A program made the position numbers and the translations under genes. A stretch of 64,000 nt of DNA from Mycolicibacterium sp. S2-37 (GTDB lineage: Bacteria > Actinomycetota > Actinomycetes > Mycobacteriales > Mycobacteriaceae): contig NZ_JAFEVR010000008.1 of assembly GCF_017352375.1 (NCBI RefSeq), positions 372,001 through 436,000 on the forward strand. Direction: 5' to 3'. Below the pieces are notes generated by a model. The model saw only the letters and a program-made list of their open reading frames with translations. It did no database searches and was not told where the DNA came from. Positions 1-8,130 of this stretch are shown here, piece after piece. The first letter of the stretch is position 1, and every line of letters begins with the position of its first letter.

Positions 1-864
1 GTGCTGAGCCAGCATGTCCGAGAGCTTTCGGATGTTGACCAGCAGTGCCTCCAGCTCGGGGCGGTCGTCGATGACGACATCGCTCAGTCGCTGCACGAGG
101 TTGGTGATCGCGGCCAGCATCGAGTGGAACGACGCCCGGCGCATCACGAACTCGCCGAGAAGATCGTTGCCCTGCCGCACCATGCTGGCGATGTTGGACT
201 GCTGGCGCCGCAGCGTGTTGCTGACCATCTCGGTGGTCTCCAACAGCGAGCCGAGCTGGTCGCGGCGGGTGGAGATGATGGCTGACAGCGTGCGGGTGTT
301 CTCGAGCGCCTGCGGAACGACCGGCGGCAGGGTCTCCAGCTGCCGGCCGAGGATACTGAGCGTCTCGGCGAACCGGTCCGAATCGACCTGCTCGTAGGTG
401 GTCGTCACGTCGGTCAGCGCTTCCTGCAGATCGTAGGGGACCTCGGTGCGGGACAGGTCGAAGGTGTCGTCGGGCAGTGAACCGCCGCCTGCCGGCTGCA
501 GGGCCAGATAGCGCGAGCCGAGGATCGTGGTGACCTTGATGACGGCCCGGGAGTCCTCGCCGAGAGCGACGTCGTTCTGGACCTTGAGTTGAGCCTCCAC
601 GTGATCGCCGGCCAGTTTCATGCTCAGCACCTCGCCGACCGGGATTCCGGCGACGGTGACCGGGTTTCCCGGCCGCAGCGCGGCCGCCTGGGCGAATTGG
701 GCGGTGACCGTGCGATAACCCACGTCGGCGACCTTCACCGACAGCAGTGCCCCGATCAGCACCACCACGACGCCGACGGCGATGACCCCGAGCCACACCT
801 TGTTGCGGTCCTCCAGCGGCCGCCGTGAGCGGTTCTTCTTCGACGTCATCTTCGACTCAGCCAT
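1..864 (-). CDS. mceC: Mce-family protein, third Mce gene of the operon (MceC position), 3' end outside window
   Basis: This is a substrate-binding component of an Mce lipid/sterol import system, anchored in the membrane and facing the periplasm. The start ATG overlaps the end of mceB by 8 nt. The first 288 codons are visible: a basic N-terminus, one hydrophobic membrane segment (about residues 22-42), an MlaD-type beta-barrel domain with a DDVRMAGV-like motif written here as GNPVTVAGIPVGEV, then a long helical region. The frame stays open to base 1, so the C-terminus lies outside the window. The letter C is assigned by gene order only; which mce operon (1 to 7) this is cannot be decided here. 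Confidence 0.9.
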   Translation of the reverse strand, partial: MAESKMTSKKNRSRRPLEDRNKVWLGVIAVGVVVVLIGALLSVKVADVGYRTVTAQFAQAAALRPGNPVTVAGIPVGEVLSMKLAGDHVEAQLKVQNDVALGEDSRAVIKVTTILGSRYLALQPAGGGSLPDDTFDLSRTEVPYDLQEALTDVTTTYEQVDSDRFAETLSILGRQLETLPPVVPQALENTRTLSAIISTRRDQLGSLLETTEMVSNTLRRQQSNIASMVRQGNDLLGEFVMRRASFHSMLAAITNLVQRLSDVVIDDRPELEALLVNIRKLSDMLAQH

Positions 865-1912
865 TGGCCATGTTCCTGCACTTGGGGGTGTACTTGGCGT
901 CGTTCCCGGGCGTGGCCGCGTCGACGATGATCGGCGTGACGTCGTTGAGCCCCGGGAAGAACCCGGTGGCGTTGAGGTCGCACGCGTAGGCGTTGGCGTA
1001 GGCGCCCTCGTTGGTGAGGCGGGCAAATCCCTTGAGCAGCAATGGCAGATTGGCGCCCGCAAACGCGATCTGCGGTTCGATGCCCACCATGTGCTGGGCG
1101 AATCCCGGCTCGCGGGTTATCAGTTCGTCGAGCGCCGGGTCCACCTCGTCGGCGATCGCCGACAGCTGGCGCACCACCCGGGCCATCGATCCGGTCGACT
1201 CCACCAGCTCCGGGCGTCTGGCGTCGAGCGTCGTCACCGCCGACTGCACCTGGGTGAGCACCTGGTCGAGGCTGTTGTTGTGCCGGGCGAGGTTGGACAT
1301 CACCGTGTTCAGATCGGTGATCACGGTGCCCAGCTCCTCGTCGCGGCCGGCGAAGGATTCGGTCAACTCGGAGGTCTGATCGACCAGTGCGGTGATCGAC
1401 GCGTCGTCGCCCTGTAGTGACTGGATGACACCCTTGGTGAGGTTGTCGGCGGCGCGGGGATCGAGCAGGCTGAACAGCGGCTCGTATCCGTTGAGCAGCG
1501 TCGTCACGTCGAAGGACGGGTCGGAGCGCTCCAGCGGGATGACGCTGCCCGGGCGCAGCACCCCGGGTTCACCCGTCCGGCCGAGGGACAGGCCGAGATA
1601 CCGCTGGCCGACGATGTTCTGGTAGGTGACCGATGCGACGGTGGTGCCGAGCAACTGCTGATCGTTCTGCACCACGAACGACACTTTCGCCAGATCGCCC
1701 TGGAGCTCGATGGTTTCGACCCGGCCGACCCGGACACCGGCCATCCGCACGTCGTCACCCTCGCGCAGGCCGAACACATCGCTGAACATCGCCGCGTACG
1801 ACTGGGTCGACCCCGCGACGTCGCGCCGCAGCGTCACGTACACCAGCCATGTCAGGGTGATGGCGACGACCATGAAGATCGACAACCCGGCCAGGGCGCC
1901 GCGGTAGCTCAT
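857..1912 (-). CDS. mceB: Mce-family protein, second Mce gene (MceB position)
   Basis: A 351-residue Mce protein, the expected length for MceB. An N-terminal membrane anchor (about residues 8-28) is followed by the MlaD domain with the conserved GDDVRMAGVRVGRV stretch, then the helical mce domain. The C-terminus carries two Cys (YACDLN, PKCRN). Its ATG overlaps the mceA stop as ATGA (1909-1912) and its own tail overlaps mceC by 8 nt, so the genes are translationally coupled. In the family, six Mce proteins form a hexameric tunnel that carries lipids to the YrbE permease. The cargo is unknown for this copy. Confidence 0.93.
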   Translation of the reverse strand: MSYRGALAGLSIFMVVAITLTWLVYVTLRRDVAGSTQSYAAMFSDVFGLREGDDVRMAGVRVGRVETIELQGDLAKVSFVVQNDQQLLGTTVASVTYQNIVGQRYLGLSLGRTGEPGVLRPGSVIPLERSDPSFDVTTLLNGYEPLFSLLDPRAADNLTKGVIQSLQGDDASITALVDQTSELTESFAGRDEELGTVITDLNTVMSNLARHNNSLDQVLTQVQSAVTTLDARRPELVESTGSMARVVRQLSAIADEVDPALDELITREPGFAQHMVGIEPQIAFAGANLPLLLKGFARLTNEGAYANAYACDLNATGFFPGLNDVTPIIVDAATPGNDAKYTPKCRNMANG

Positions 1913-3477
1913 CGAGACTCCTCACTGACGGCTGCGGCCGTCGACACCGTCGTGCCCCGTGCCACCGGACCGAGTAGCAGCTGGGTGGCCACTGTCGCCG
2001 GTTGACCGGTGATGACGCCGAGCTGGTCGCGTTCGTGACGGCTGCCGACGGGTCCCACGTTCCCGCCAAAGGCCGCCGGCGCCGCCGTCGGCGGCGGCGG
2101 CGGATCCCACGGTTTCGGCGCCACCGGCGCCGCGGGTGACAACGGCACCGCAGGCGGAATGGTCGGGATCAGATCGGGATTGGCGGTGCCGGGCACCGGG
2201 GGCGACGGAGGCATCCACGGCGGCAACGGCGGATTCGGATCCGCCAGACTGGGATACGGGTTCACCAGCGGCGGACCCACCGCGATCAGGTTGCCGTTCG
2301 GTCCGACCTCGGTGCCGGCCGGGGGCGCGAGATCCTTGGGCGGCTGATAGTTCTGCGGCAACAGCACATCGGGCAGCTCCGGGCGGGTGGGCACCAGCGG
2401 CGCCGTGTAACAGCTCGGCCCCTTGAGGCCGGCGTACTGGGGGCAGTCGGCCCGGGTGTAGCTGTAGGTCGGCGTGAACGACAGATTCACCCGCATGTTG
2501 CCGATGTCGCTGTCGTGGATCCACACCTCGTCGAAGAACTTGTCCGACAGCTGATTCAGCTTCTCGAACGCCGGCACCCAGTGCCGCGACGTGTCGGCGA
2601 GGCTGCCCAGCACGGGCGTCAGCTCGGAGGTGATCTTCACCAGCCGGTCGGTGTGGTTCGTCAGAGCGGTGTGGGTGGTGTCCACGGTGTTGATGCCGCC
2701 GTTGACGAGTGCGGTGAGTTGCGCGTCCTGCTCGACGAGCGTCTGCATCGGTTGCACCGCCTGGTGCAGTGCGTCGACGAGCTCCGGGGCGGTCTGCTGC
2801 AGACCCCGCGTCGCGTCGACGAGCGCCGACACCGTGGTCGGTCCGGGGTCAGTGGCCACGATGCGGTCGAGTTCGTCGACCATGCGGTTCAATTGCGCAC
2901 CGGCGGTGAGCAGTTCGGTGCGCCGATCCTCGGTGGCGGCGTTGACCGCGGCGAGGATGCCGACCGTTTTGTCCTCACGGCCCCGCCCGGTCGCGGCGAG
3001 GATGTCGCGCAGCTTGCTGATCGTGGTCTGGAACAGCACCGTCGGCAGTTCGGTGTCCTCCGGGATCAGCGCGCCCTCCTGGATCGCCGGGCCGGCGCCG
3101 CGATCGACCAGTTGCACCGACGACACCGCGAACACGTTGCTGGGCACCACCCGTGCGGTCACTCCGGCCGGAATCGACTTGGCATAGTGCGGGTCCAGGT
3201 CGATGTGCACGAAGTTCGGGTCGCCGTGCTCGGCGGGCGTAACGCTGTCGACGACGCCGACCAGCACACCGTGGTACTTGACGTCGGAGCGTTGCGGCAG
3301 GCCGTCGCCGACGTTGACCATGGCGGCGACCACCCGCACGTAGGGGTCGAGGCGCCCGGTCGACTTGACCAGCAGTGTCGCGGTGACCAGCGTCGCGATG
3401 GCCAGCAACGCCGCACCGCACCCGAGCAGTTGCCGGTCGGTGGGCCCACGCCCGTCCAGTTCAAAGGAATTCGCCAC
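1909..3477 (-). CDS. mceA: Mce-family protein, first Mce gene (MceA position), with long proline-rich tail
   Basis: A 522-residue Mce protein, longer than most MceA proteins (about 400-450). The GTG start directly abuts the yrbEB stop codon. An N-terminal membrane segment (about residues 17-37) precedes the MlaD domain ([19 protein letters not shown]) and the helical domain. From about residue 395 the tail is rich in Pro and Ala (runs such as PPSPPVPG and PPPPP). Such tails occur on some mycobacterial Mce proteins and may reach through the cell wall; that role is inference. It is co-transcribed with both yrbE genes. Confidence 0.93.
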   Translation of the reverse strand: MANSFELDGRGPTDRQLLGCGAALLAIATLVTATLLVKSTGRLDPYVRVVAAMVNVGDGLPQRSDVKYHGVLVGVVDSVTPAEHGDPNFVHIDLDPHYAKSIPAGVTARVVPSNVFAVSSVQLVDRGAGPAIQEGALIPEDTELPTVLFQTTISKLRDILAATGRGREDKTVGILAAVNAATEDRRTELLTAGAQLNRMVDELDRIVATDPGPTTVSALVDATRGLQQTAPELVDALHQAVQPMQTLVEQDAQLTALVNGGINTVDTTHTALTNHTDRLVKITSELTPVLGSLADTSRHWVPAFEKLNQLSDKFFDEVWIHDSDIGNMRVNLSFTPTYSYTRADCPQYAGLKGPSCYTAPLVPTRPELPDVLLPQNYQPPKDLAPPAGTEVGPNGNLIAVGPPLVNPYPSLADPNPPLPPWMPPSPPVPGTANPDLIPTIPPAVPLSPAAPVAPKPWDPPPPPTAAPAAFGGNVGPVGSRHERDQLGVITGQPATVATQLLLGPVARGTTVSTAAAVSEESR

Positions 3478-4335
3478 TCAGCCCCCGAACCTCGCGCCCG
3501 AGTCGACCGACCACAGCGCCATCGTGAGCAGCATGTTCACCATGATCACGACGGTGATGCTGGCCCGCATCGCATGACCCGCGGCGACCCCGACCCCGAC
3601 CGGACCGCCGGTGGCGTAGAAGCCGTAGTAGCACTGCACCGTCGAGGCGATCCACACGAAGATCACCGTCTTGAACACCGAGTACAGGATGTCCTGCCCG
3701 GCCAGCATCAAGGTGAAGTAGTGCAGGTAGGAGCCCGTCGAACCACCACTGATGATCTGGACGACGAGCTGGGTGGTCAGGTAGCTGACCGCCAGGCAGA
3801 CCACGTAGAGCGGGATGACGGCGATCACCGACGCCATCAGCCGCGTCGTCACCAGATAGGGAATCGGGCGGATACCAAGGGATTCCAGTGCATCGATCTC
3901 CTCGGCGATGCGCATCGACCCGAGTTGTGCGGTGAACCGGCACCCGGCCTGGGTGGCGAACGCCAGCGACGCGGCGATCGGCGCGAGCTCTCTGGTGTTG
4001 ACCAACGACGAGATGATCCCGGTGGCCGGCCCGAGCCCGAGCAGGTCGAGGAAGTTGTAACCCTCGATCCCGACCAACGCACCGACGGTGATGCCGAGCA
4101 CCACCGCCACCCCGGCGGTTCCGCCGCCGACGACCAGAGAGCCGTTCCCCCAGGCGATGTCGGAGAGCAGCCGGACGAACTCGCTGCGATAGTGCCGGAA
4201 CGCGACCGGGATTCCGGCCAGCGCGCGGACGAAGAACACCAGCATGTGGCCGAGCCGCACCATCGGCGCGGTGGCGCCGCGGTACACCCGCCGCATTCCG
4301 CGGATGACCGCCGGTGAGTACGTCGAGGTGGCCAT
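3478..4335 (-). CDS. yrbEB: YrbE-family Mce permease, second subunit (YrbEB)
   Basis: A 285-residue integral membrane permease of the MlaE/YrbE family. It pairs with YrbEA to form the inner-membrane channel of the Mce importer, driven by an MceG-type ATPase encoded elsewhere. Five to six hydrophobic segments are visible, with the family signature EEIDALESLGIRPI at about residues 135-148, which docks the ATPase. I chose the ATG at 4335 (MATSTYSPAV) rather than a longer frame running into yrbEA, because it lies 2 nt after the yrbEA stop and matches family N-termini. Confidence 0.93.
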   Translation of the reverse strand: MATSTYSPAVIRGMRRVYRGATAPMVRLGHMLVFFVRALAGIPVAFRHYRSEFVRLLSDIAWGNGSLVVGGGTAGVAVVLGITVGALVGIEGYNFLDLLGLGPATGIISSLVNTRELAPIAASLAFATQAGCRFTAQLGSMRIAEEIDALESLGIRPIPYLVTTRLMASVIAVIPLYVVCLAVSYLTTQLVVQIISGGSTGSYLHYFTLMLAGQDILYSVFKTVIFVWIASTVQCYYGFYATGGPVGVGVAAGHAMRASITVVIMVNMLLTMALWSVDSGARFGG

Positions 4336-4337
4336 GG

Positions 4338-5198
4338 TCAGAGACCGACCCGGGGGAACAGCATGATGTAGAGCTGGCTGATCGCGACGTTCACGACCAT
4401 CAGCACCAGGATCGACTCGACGACCGCCGCGTTGACGGAGTTCGCTACCCCGGTGGGACCGCCCTTGGTCGACAGTCCCTTCTGGCACGCCACCACGGCG
4501 ACGATCGCGCCGAAGATGACGGCCTTGACCAGAGCGACGATGAGGTCACCGGTGGTGGCGAACGAGGCGAAGGTGGCGACGAAGCTGCCGGGGGCGCCGT
4601 TCTGGAAGTAGACGTTGAACAGGTAGCTGGCGAGGAAGCCCACGAAACAGACCACGCCGGTGAGCGCGACACCGATCATGATCGCCGCGGCGAAGCGCGG
4701 GACGACCAGGCGGCGGATCACCGAGACGCCCATCACCTCCATGGCGTCGGTCTCCTCGCGCATCTTGCGCGATCCGAGATCGGCGGTGATCGCCGATCCC
4801 ACGGCGGCCGCCATCAGGATCGCGGCGGTCAGCGACGCCGCCTGGCGGATGACCGCCAGTCCGCTCGCCGCACCCGCGAGCGAGGTGGCTCCGACCTGTC
4901 CGGCCAGCAGTGCGAACTGGATCGACAGGGTGACCCCGATGGGCAGCGCCACCAGGACGGTGGGCAGGACGGCCGTGCCGGCCATGAACGCGCCCTGCCG
5001 GATGAACTCCTGCCATTGGAATCGACCGGTGAACAGATCGATGAAGAGGTATTGCATCGTCCGGACCGCCAGCACGAACTGGTCGCCGACCGTCGACAGG
5101 GACGCCAGCGGATGTCGTCTGACGTAGCCGGTACTCCAGTCGGCGATGGCGTCGACGCCGTCTCCGCGGCGCGGGTCGGGCTCAACCGATGCGGTCAC
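4338..5198 (-). CDS. yrbEA: YrbE-family Mce permease, first subunit (YrbEA)
   Basis: A 286-residue MlaE/YrbE permease and the first gene of the mce operon. Several membrane helices and the signature EETDAMEVMGVSVIRRL (about residues 158-174) are visible. The GTG start at 5198 follows a strong purine-rich ribosome site (GGGGGAGGGAC). The N-terminus is hydrophilic (MTASVEPDPRRGDG). A promoter candidate lies about 60 bases upstream. Confidence 0.93.
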   Translation of the reverse strand: MTASVEPDPRRGDGVDAIADWSTGYVRRHPLASLSTVGDQFVLAVRTMQYLFIDLFTGRFQWQEFIRQGAFMAGTAVLPTVLVALPIGVTLSIQFALLAGQVGATSLAGAASGLAVIRQAASLTAAILMAAAVGSAITADLGSRKMREETDAMEVMGVSVIRRLVVPRFAAAIMIGVALTGVVCFVGFLASYLFNVYFQNGAPGSFVATFASFATTGDLIVALVKAVIFGAIVAVVACQKGLSTKGGPTGVANSVNAAVVESILVLMVVNVAISQLYIMLFPRVGL

Positions 5199-5257
5199 GT
5201 CCCTCCCCCATGAGTTCGGCGTCCCAGGACCGGCGGTGCGGTCCCATCTGGGCCGTC

Positions 5258-5286
5258 ACGCTATGGTCGGGCCTTCGACCCGTCAA
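5258..5286 (-). promoter_or_regulatory. Candidate housekeeping promoter of the yrbEA-mce operon
   Basis: On the minus strand TTGACG (5286-5281) is followed by 17 bases and TAGCGT (5263-5258), a TANNNT-type -10. The predicted start near 5252 would give a leader of about 50 bases before the yrbEA GTG. The call rests on pattern matching only. Confidence 0.5.
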
Positions 5287-5463
5287 GCGTTTGCAGAATA
5301 TTCATTAACTTATCTGCTGGGGTGCCGGTGTCCGGAATCGGCCCGCGCCCGTGCCTGCCTGGTTCTGCGCATTCGGCCGCAGATTGCGCCGCGGTGATCT
5401 ACCATGCTCGGCCGCCTGTGCGCCGTTAACTTCTCCCACCGGCGAAAGATTTTCTGGAGGCGA

Positions 5464-5490
5464 TGTCGATTTCCGCGGCGGCCGATCGAC
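5464..5490 (+). promoter_or_regulatory. Candidate ECF42-dependent promoter of the YCII/DGPF gene
   Basis: TGTCGA (5464-5469), a 17-base spacer, then CGAC (5487-5490). This matches the -35 TGTCGA and -10 CG(A/T)C elements I recall for ECF42 sigma factors in Streptomyces venezuelae, where they drive DGPF-protein genes. The spacing is normal for ECF promoters. It lies about 80 bases before the YCII start, and an ECF42-type sigma gene is 2.5 kb downstream. The match is seen directly; function is inferred. Confidence 0.6.
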
Positions 5491-5570
5491 GTGGTGATGA
5501 GGGCACTTCAGGACAGACTCCACGGTAAGAAGAAGTGCCCCTTCACCCCACACGAGAAGGAGACACGACA

Positions 5571-6041
5571 ATGGCGCGTTACATGCTGATCATGCGAACG
5601 GCCCCGGAGGCCGAGGCGCTGATGGCCGAGCAGGAGATCGACTTCGAGCAGATCATCGAGCAGATGGGCCGCTTCAACGAGGAGCTGATGAAGGCCGGTG
5701 TGCTGCTGGCCGGCGAAGGACTGACCGGTCCCGAGGAGGGCTTCGTCGTCGACTTCGACTCCGATCCACCGGTGGTGACCGACGGTCCGTACACCGAGGC
5801 CAAGGAGCTGTTCAACGGCTTCTGGATTCTCGACGTGTCGTCGAAGGAGGAGGCCAAGCAGTGGGCCAAGAAGGTTCCGCTGGGGCCGGGCGTCAAGCTC
5901 GAGGTGCGCCGCGTCTCCGAGACCGACGAGTTCCCGCAGGACAATCCATGGGTCCAGAAGGAGATCCAGTGGAAGGCCGAGCTCGCCGAGAAGATCGCGG
6001 CGCAGGCTCGCGCCGACGCCGACCGGGTCTCGCGGAGCTGA
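5571..6041 (+). CDS. YCII-related (DGPF) domain protein
   Basis: A 156-residue YCII-related protein. The ATG at 5571 follows AGAAGGAG. The N-terminus MARYMLIMRTAPEAEALM and the central VTDGPYTEAKELFNGFWI segment (the DGPF-type motif, about residues 74-91) define the family. The family's biochemical role is not settled. DGPF genes typically sit beside an ECF42 sigma factor that transcribes them; here that gene is at 8131, and the promoter upstream matches the ECF42 consensus. The C-terminal third is charged (KEIQWKAELAEKIAAQARADADRV). Confidence 0.88.
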   Translation: MARYMLIMRTAPEAEALMAEQEIDFEQIIEQMGRFNEELMKAGVLLAGEGLTGPEEGFVVDFDSDPPVVTDGPYTEAKELFNGFWILDVSSKEEAKQWAKKVPLGPGVKLEVRRVSETDEFPQDNPWVQKEIQWKAELAEKIAAQARADADRVSRS

Positions 6042-6044
6042 CGG

Positions 6045-6329
6045 TCACCGCCTGGTGATCCGGGTGCGGATCGGCCCCCGCCAATCCGCATCCGGATCGA
6101 CGGCCTCGCCGCGCTGGGTGATCTCCACCTCGCCTGCGCGAGCGAGGTCGCGCGCGACCGCACGGGCGTCGTCCATCAGGTCACGCCAATGGTCACCACC
6201 CACGGCGCGGGCTGCGTCCGAGGGACAGATCGTCTTGCTCGGACCGCGCCGGCCGGCGAGGTCGAGGATCGTCGCCCGCAGCTGTTGCCGCATCCGTCCA
6301 GTGAAGCCGGATCGAGCGGCCCTTGCCAC
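6045..6329 (-). CDS. DUF3253 protein
   Basis: A small protein of about 94 residues of the DUF3253 family. The recognisable core is GPSKTICPSDAARAVGG, followed by WRDLMDDARAVARDLARAGEVEITQRGEAVDP and a WRGPIR ending. Function is unknown; the core looks like a winged-helix fold. I chose the GTG at 6329; an ATG at 6293 (82 residues) is also possible, and a longer frame reaching into fadD8 is not credible. It is convergent with the YCII gene (3-base gap) and divergent from fadD8, so it may share the KstR-like box region. Confidence 0.75.
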   Translation of the reverse strand: MARAARSGFTGRMRQQLRATILDLAGRRGPSKTICPSDAARAVGGDHWRDLMDDARAVARDLARAGEVEITQRGEAVDPDADWRGPIRTRITRR

Positions 6330-6335
6330 CGTTTC

Positions 6336-6359
6336 TGTAACACGTTCTAATCTGAACCC
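6336..6359 (+). promoter_or_regulatory. KstR-like operator overlapping a leaderless -10 of fadD8
   Basis: TGTAACACGTTCTA (6336-6349) fits the KstR palindrome TnnAACnnGTTnnA at every fixed position. KstR is the mycobacterial TetR-type repressor of cholesterol catabolism. The right end overlaps TAATCT (6348-6353), a -10 hexamer placed exactly 6 bases before the fadD8 ATG, so the mRNA would be leaderless and a repressor bound here would block it. Confidence 0.6.
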
Positions 6360-7970
6360 ATGAGTGACCTTCTGCGGCATCCGATCCACTCCGGGCACCT
6401 GACCGTCGGCGCGCTCAAGCGCAACAAGGACAAGCCGGTGCTGTTCCTCGGCGACACCACGCTGACCGGCGGCGAGCTGGCACAACGCATCAGCCAGTAC
6501 ATCCAGGCCTTCGAGGCGCTGGGCGCGGGGACCGGATCGGCCACCGGCCTGCTGTCCCTCAACCGGCCCGAGGTGCTGATGATCATCGGCGCCGGGCAGA
6601 CGCAGGGCTACCGTCGCACGGCACTACACCCTCTCGGCTCGCTGGACGATCACGCCTACGTCCTCGACGATGCGGGCGTCACGTCGCTGATCATCGACCC
6701 CAACCCGATGTTCACCGAGCGCGCGCTGGGCCTGCTGGAAAAGGTGCCGGGCCTCAAGCAGATCCTGACCATCGGACCGGTTCCTGAGGCATTGGGCGCC
6801 AGAGATGATGTGGTCGCCGTCGATCTCACAGCCGAGGCCGCCAAGTACGAGCCGAAGCCGCTCAAGGCCGCAGACCTGCCACCGGACCATATCGGGGGCA
6901 TGGCCTACACGGGCGGGACGACCGGAAAGCCGAAGGGTGTGATCGGCACGGTCCAGTCGATCACCACGATGACGACAATCCAGCTCGCCGAGTGGGAGTG
7001 GCCGGAGCACCCGAAGTTCCTGATGTGCACCCCGTTGTCGCACGCCGGTGCGGCATTCTTCGTGCCGACGATCATCAAGGGCGGTGAACTGGTCGTGCTG
7101 ACCAAGTTCGACCCCGCCGAGGTGCTGCGCACCATCGAGGAACAGAAGATCACCGCCACCATGCTGGTGCCGTCGATGATCTACGCGCTGATGGACCACC
7201 CCGACTCCCACACCCGTGACCTGTCGTCGCTGGAGACCGTCTACTACGGCGCCTCGGCGATGAACCCGGTGCGGCTCAAAGAGGCGATCCGCCGGTTCGG
7301 CCCGATCTTCGCGCAGTACTACGGGCAGTCCGAAGCGCCCATGGTGATCACGTATCTGGCCAAGGGCGACCACGACGAGAAGCGGCTCACCTCGTGCGGA
7401 CGCCCGACGGTCTTCGCGCGTACGGCGCTGCTCGACGAGGACGGCAACGAGGTACCCCAGGGCGAGGTCGGCGAGATCTGTGTCTCGGGTCCGCTGGTGT
7501 CCGGCGGCTACTGGAACAAGCCCGAGGCGACCGCGGAGACGTTCCGCGACGGCTGGATGCACACCGGCGACGTGGCCCGCGAAGACGAGGACGGCTTCTG
7601 GTACATCGTCGACCGCACCAAGGACATGATCGTCACCGGTGGATTCAACGTGTTCCCGCGCGAGGTGGAAGACGTTGTGGCCGAACATCCCTCGATCGCG
7701 CAGGTATGTGTGATCGGCACTCCGGACGAGAAGTGGGGCGAGGCGGTGACGGCCGTTGTGGTGCTGCGTCCCGATGCCCCGACCGACGAAGCGGCCGTGG
7801 CGAAGATGACCGAGGAGATCCAGGCGGCGGTCAAGGAGCGCAAGGGGTCGGTGCACTCACCCAAACAGGTCGTCGTGGTCGACTCGGTGCCGGTGACCGC
7901 GTTGGGCAAGCCCGACAAGAAGGCCGTACGTGCGCGGTTCTGGGAGGGCTCCGACCGCCGCGTCGGCTGA
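6360..7970 (+). CDS. fadD8: Acyl-CoA synthetase, FadD8-like
   Basis: A 536-residue ANL-superfamily ligase that activates a carboxylic acid as acyl-AMP and transfers it to CoA. Motifs in order: YTGGTTGKPKG P-loop (about residue 181), YGQSEAPM (about 321), TGD and DRTKDMIVTGGFNVFPREVE hinge (about 418), and the C-terminal TALGKPDKKAVR with the catalytic Lys. The N-terminus and the QGYRRTALHPLGSLDDHAYVL block resemble M. tuberculosis FadD8 (Rv0551c), which lies near menB there too. The ATG at 6360 sits 6 bases after a -10. A KstR-like box suggests sterol-linked control; the substrate is not known. Confidence 0.85.
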   Translation: MSDLLRHPIHSGHLTVGALKRNKDKPVLFLGDTTLTGGELAQRISQYIQAFEALGAGTGSATGLLSLNRPEVLMIIGAGQTQGYRRTALHPLGSLDDHAYVLDDAGVTSLIIDPNPMFTERALGLLEKVPGLKQILTIGPVPEALGARDDVVAVDLTAEAAKYEPKPLKAADLPPDHIGGMAYTGGTTGKPKGVIGTVQSITTMTTIQLAEWEWPEHPKFLMCTPLSHAGAAFFVPTIIKGGELVVLTKFDPAEVLRTIEEQKITATMLVPSMIYALMDHPDSHTRDLSSLETVYYGASAMNPVRLKEAIRRFGPIFAQYYGQSEAPMVITYLAKGDHDEKRLTSCGRPTVFARTALLDEDGNEVPQGEVGEICVSGPLVSGGYWNKPEATAETFRDGWMHTGDVAREDEDGFWYIVDRTKDMIVTGGFNVFPREVEDVVAEHPSIAQVCVIGTPDEKWGEAVTAVVVLRPDAPTDEAAVAKMTEEIQAAVKERKGSVHSPKQVVVVDSVPVTALGKPDKKAVRARFWEGSDRRVG

Positions 7971-8002
7971 GTCACGCCTCTCAGCGGAGAACAAGAGATT
8001 CT

Positions 8003-8090
8003 GCCCGGCTGTGCGCGACAACGTCGCTGGTCAGTCGGACGATCTAAGCACTCAGCGACACCTCAGCGACTTTGTCGCGCATAGCCGGGC
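8003..8090. repeat. 88-bp near-palindromic inverted repeat between fadD8 and the sigma factor gene
   Basis: Two 27-base arms (8003-8029 and 8064-8090) are reverse complements at 25 of 27 positions, with mismatches at the 9th and 20th. The 34-base centre contains further copies of CTCAGCGAC (8051-8059, and 8062-8070 running into the right arm). There is no T-run, so it is not a classic terminator. It could be a strong RNA hairpin, a miniature transposon-like element, or a two-site operator. Confidence 0.85.
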
Positions 8091-8130
8091 ACTTCTGCAG
8101 TGCACTTGCTTCCGAGTCGGAGTGACTAGC

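Larger units (their letters stand above)
5199..5570. other. Divergent intergenic region between the mce operon and the YCII gene
   Basis: This 372-base stretch has no convincing gene. It holds an AT-rich patch (about 5293-5314), a promoter candidate for the mce operon on the minus strand (5258-5286), and an ECF42-type promoter for the YCII gene on the plus strand (5464-5490). I saw no mce-repressor palindrome. Confidence 0.6.

Noticed and set aside
2515..4317. A 600-codon open frame on the plus strand opposite mceA/yrbEB
   Set aside because: His/Arg/Asp-rich sequence without family motifs, antisense to well-supported genes; typical of GC-rich codon shadow.
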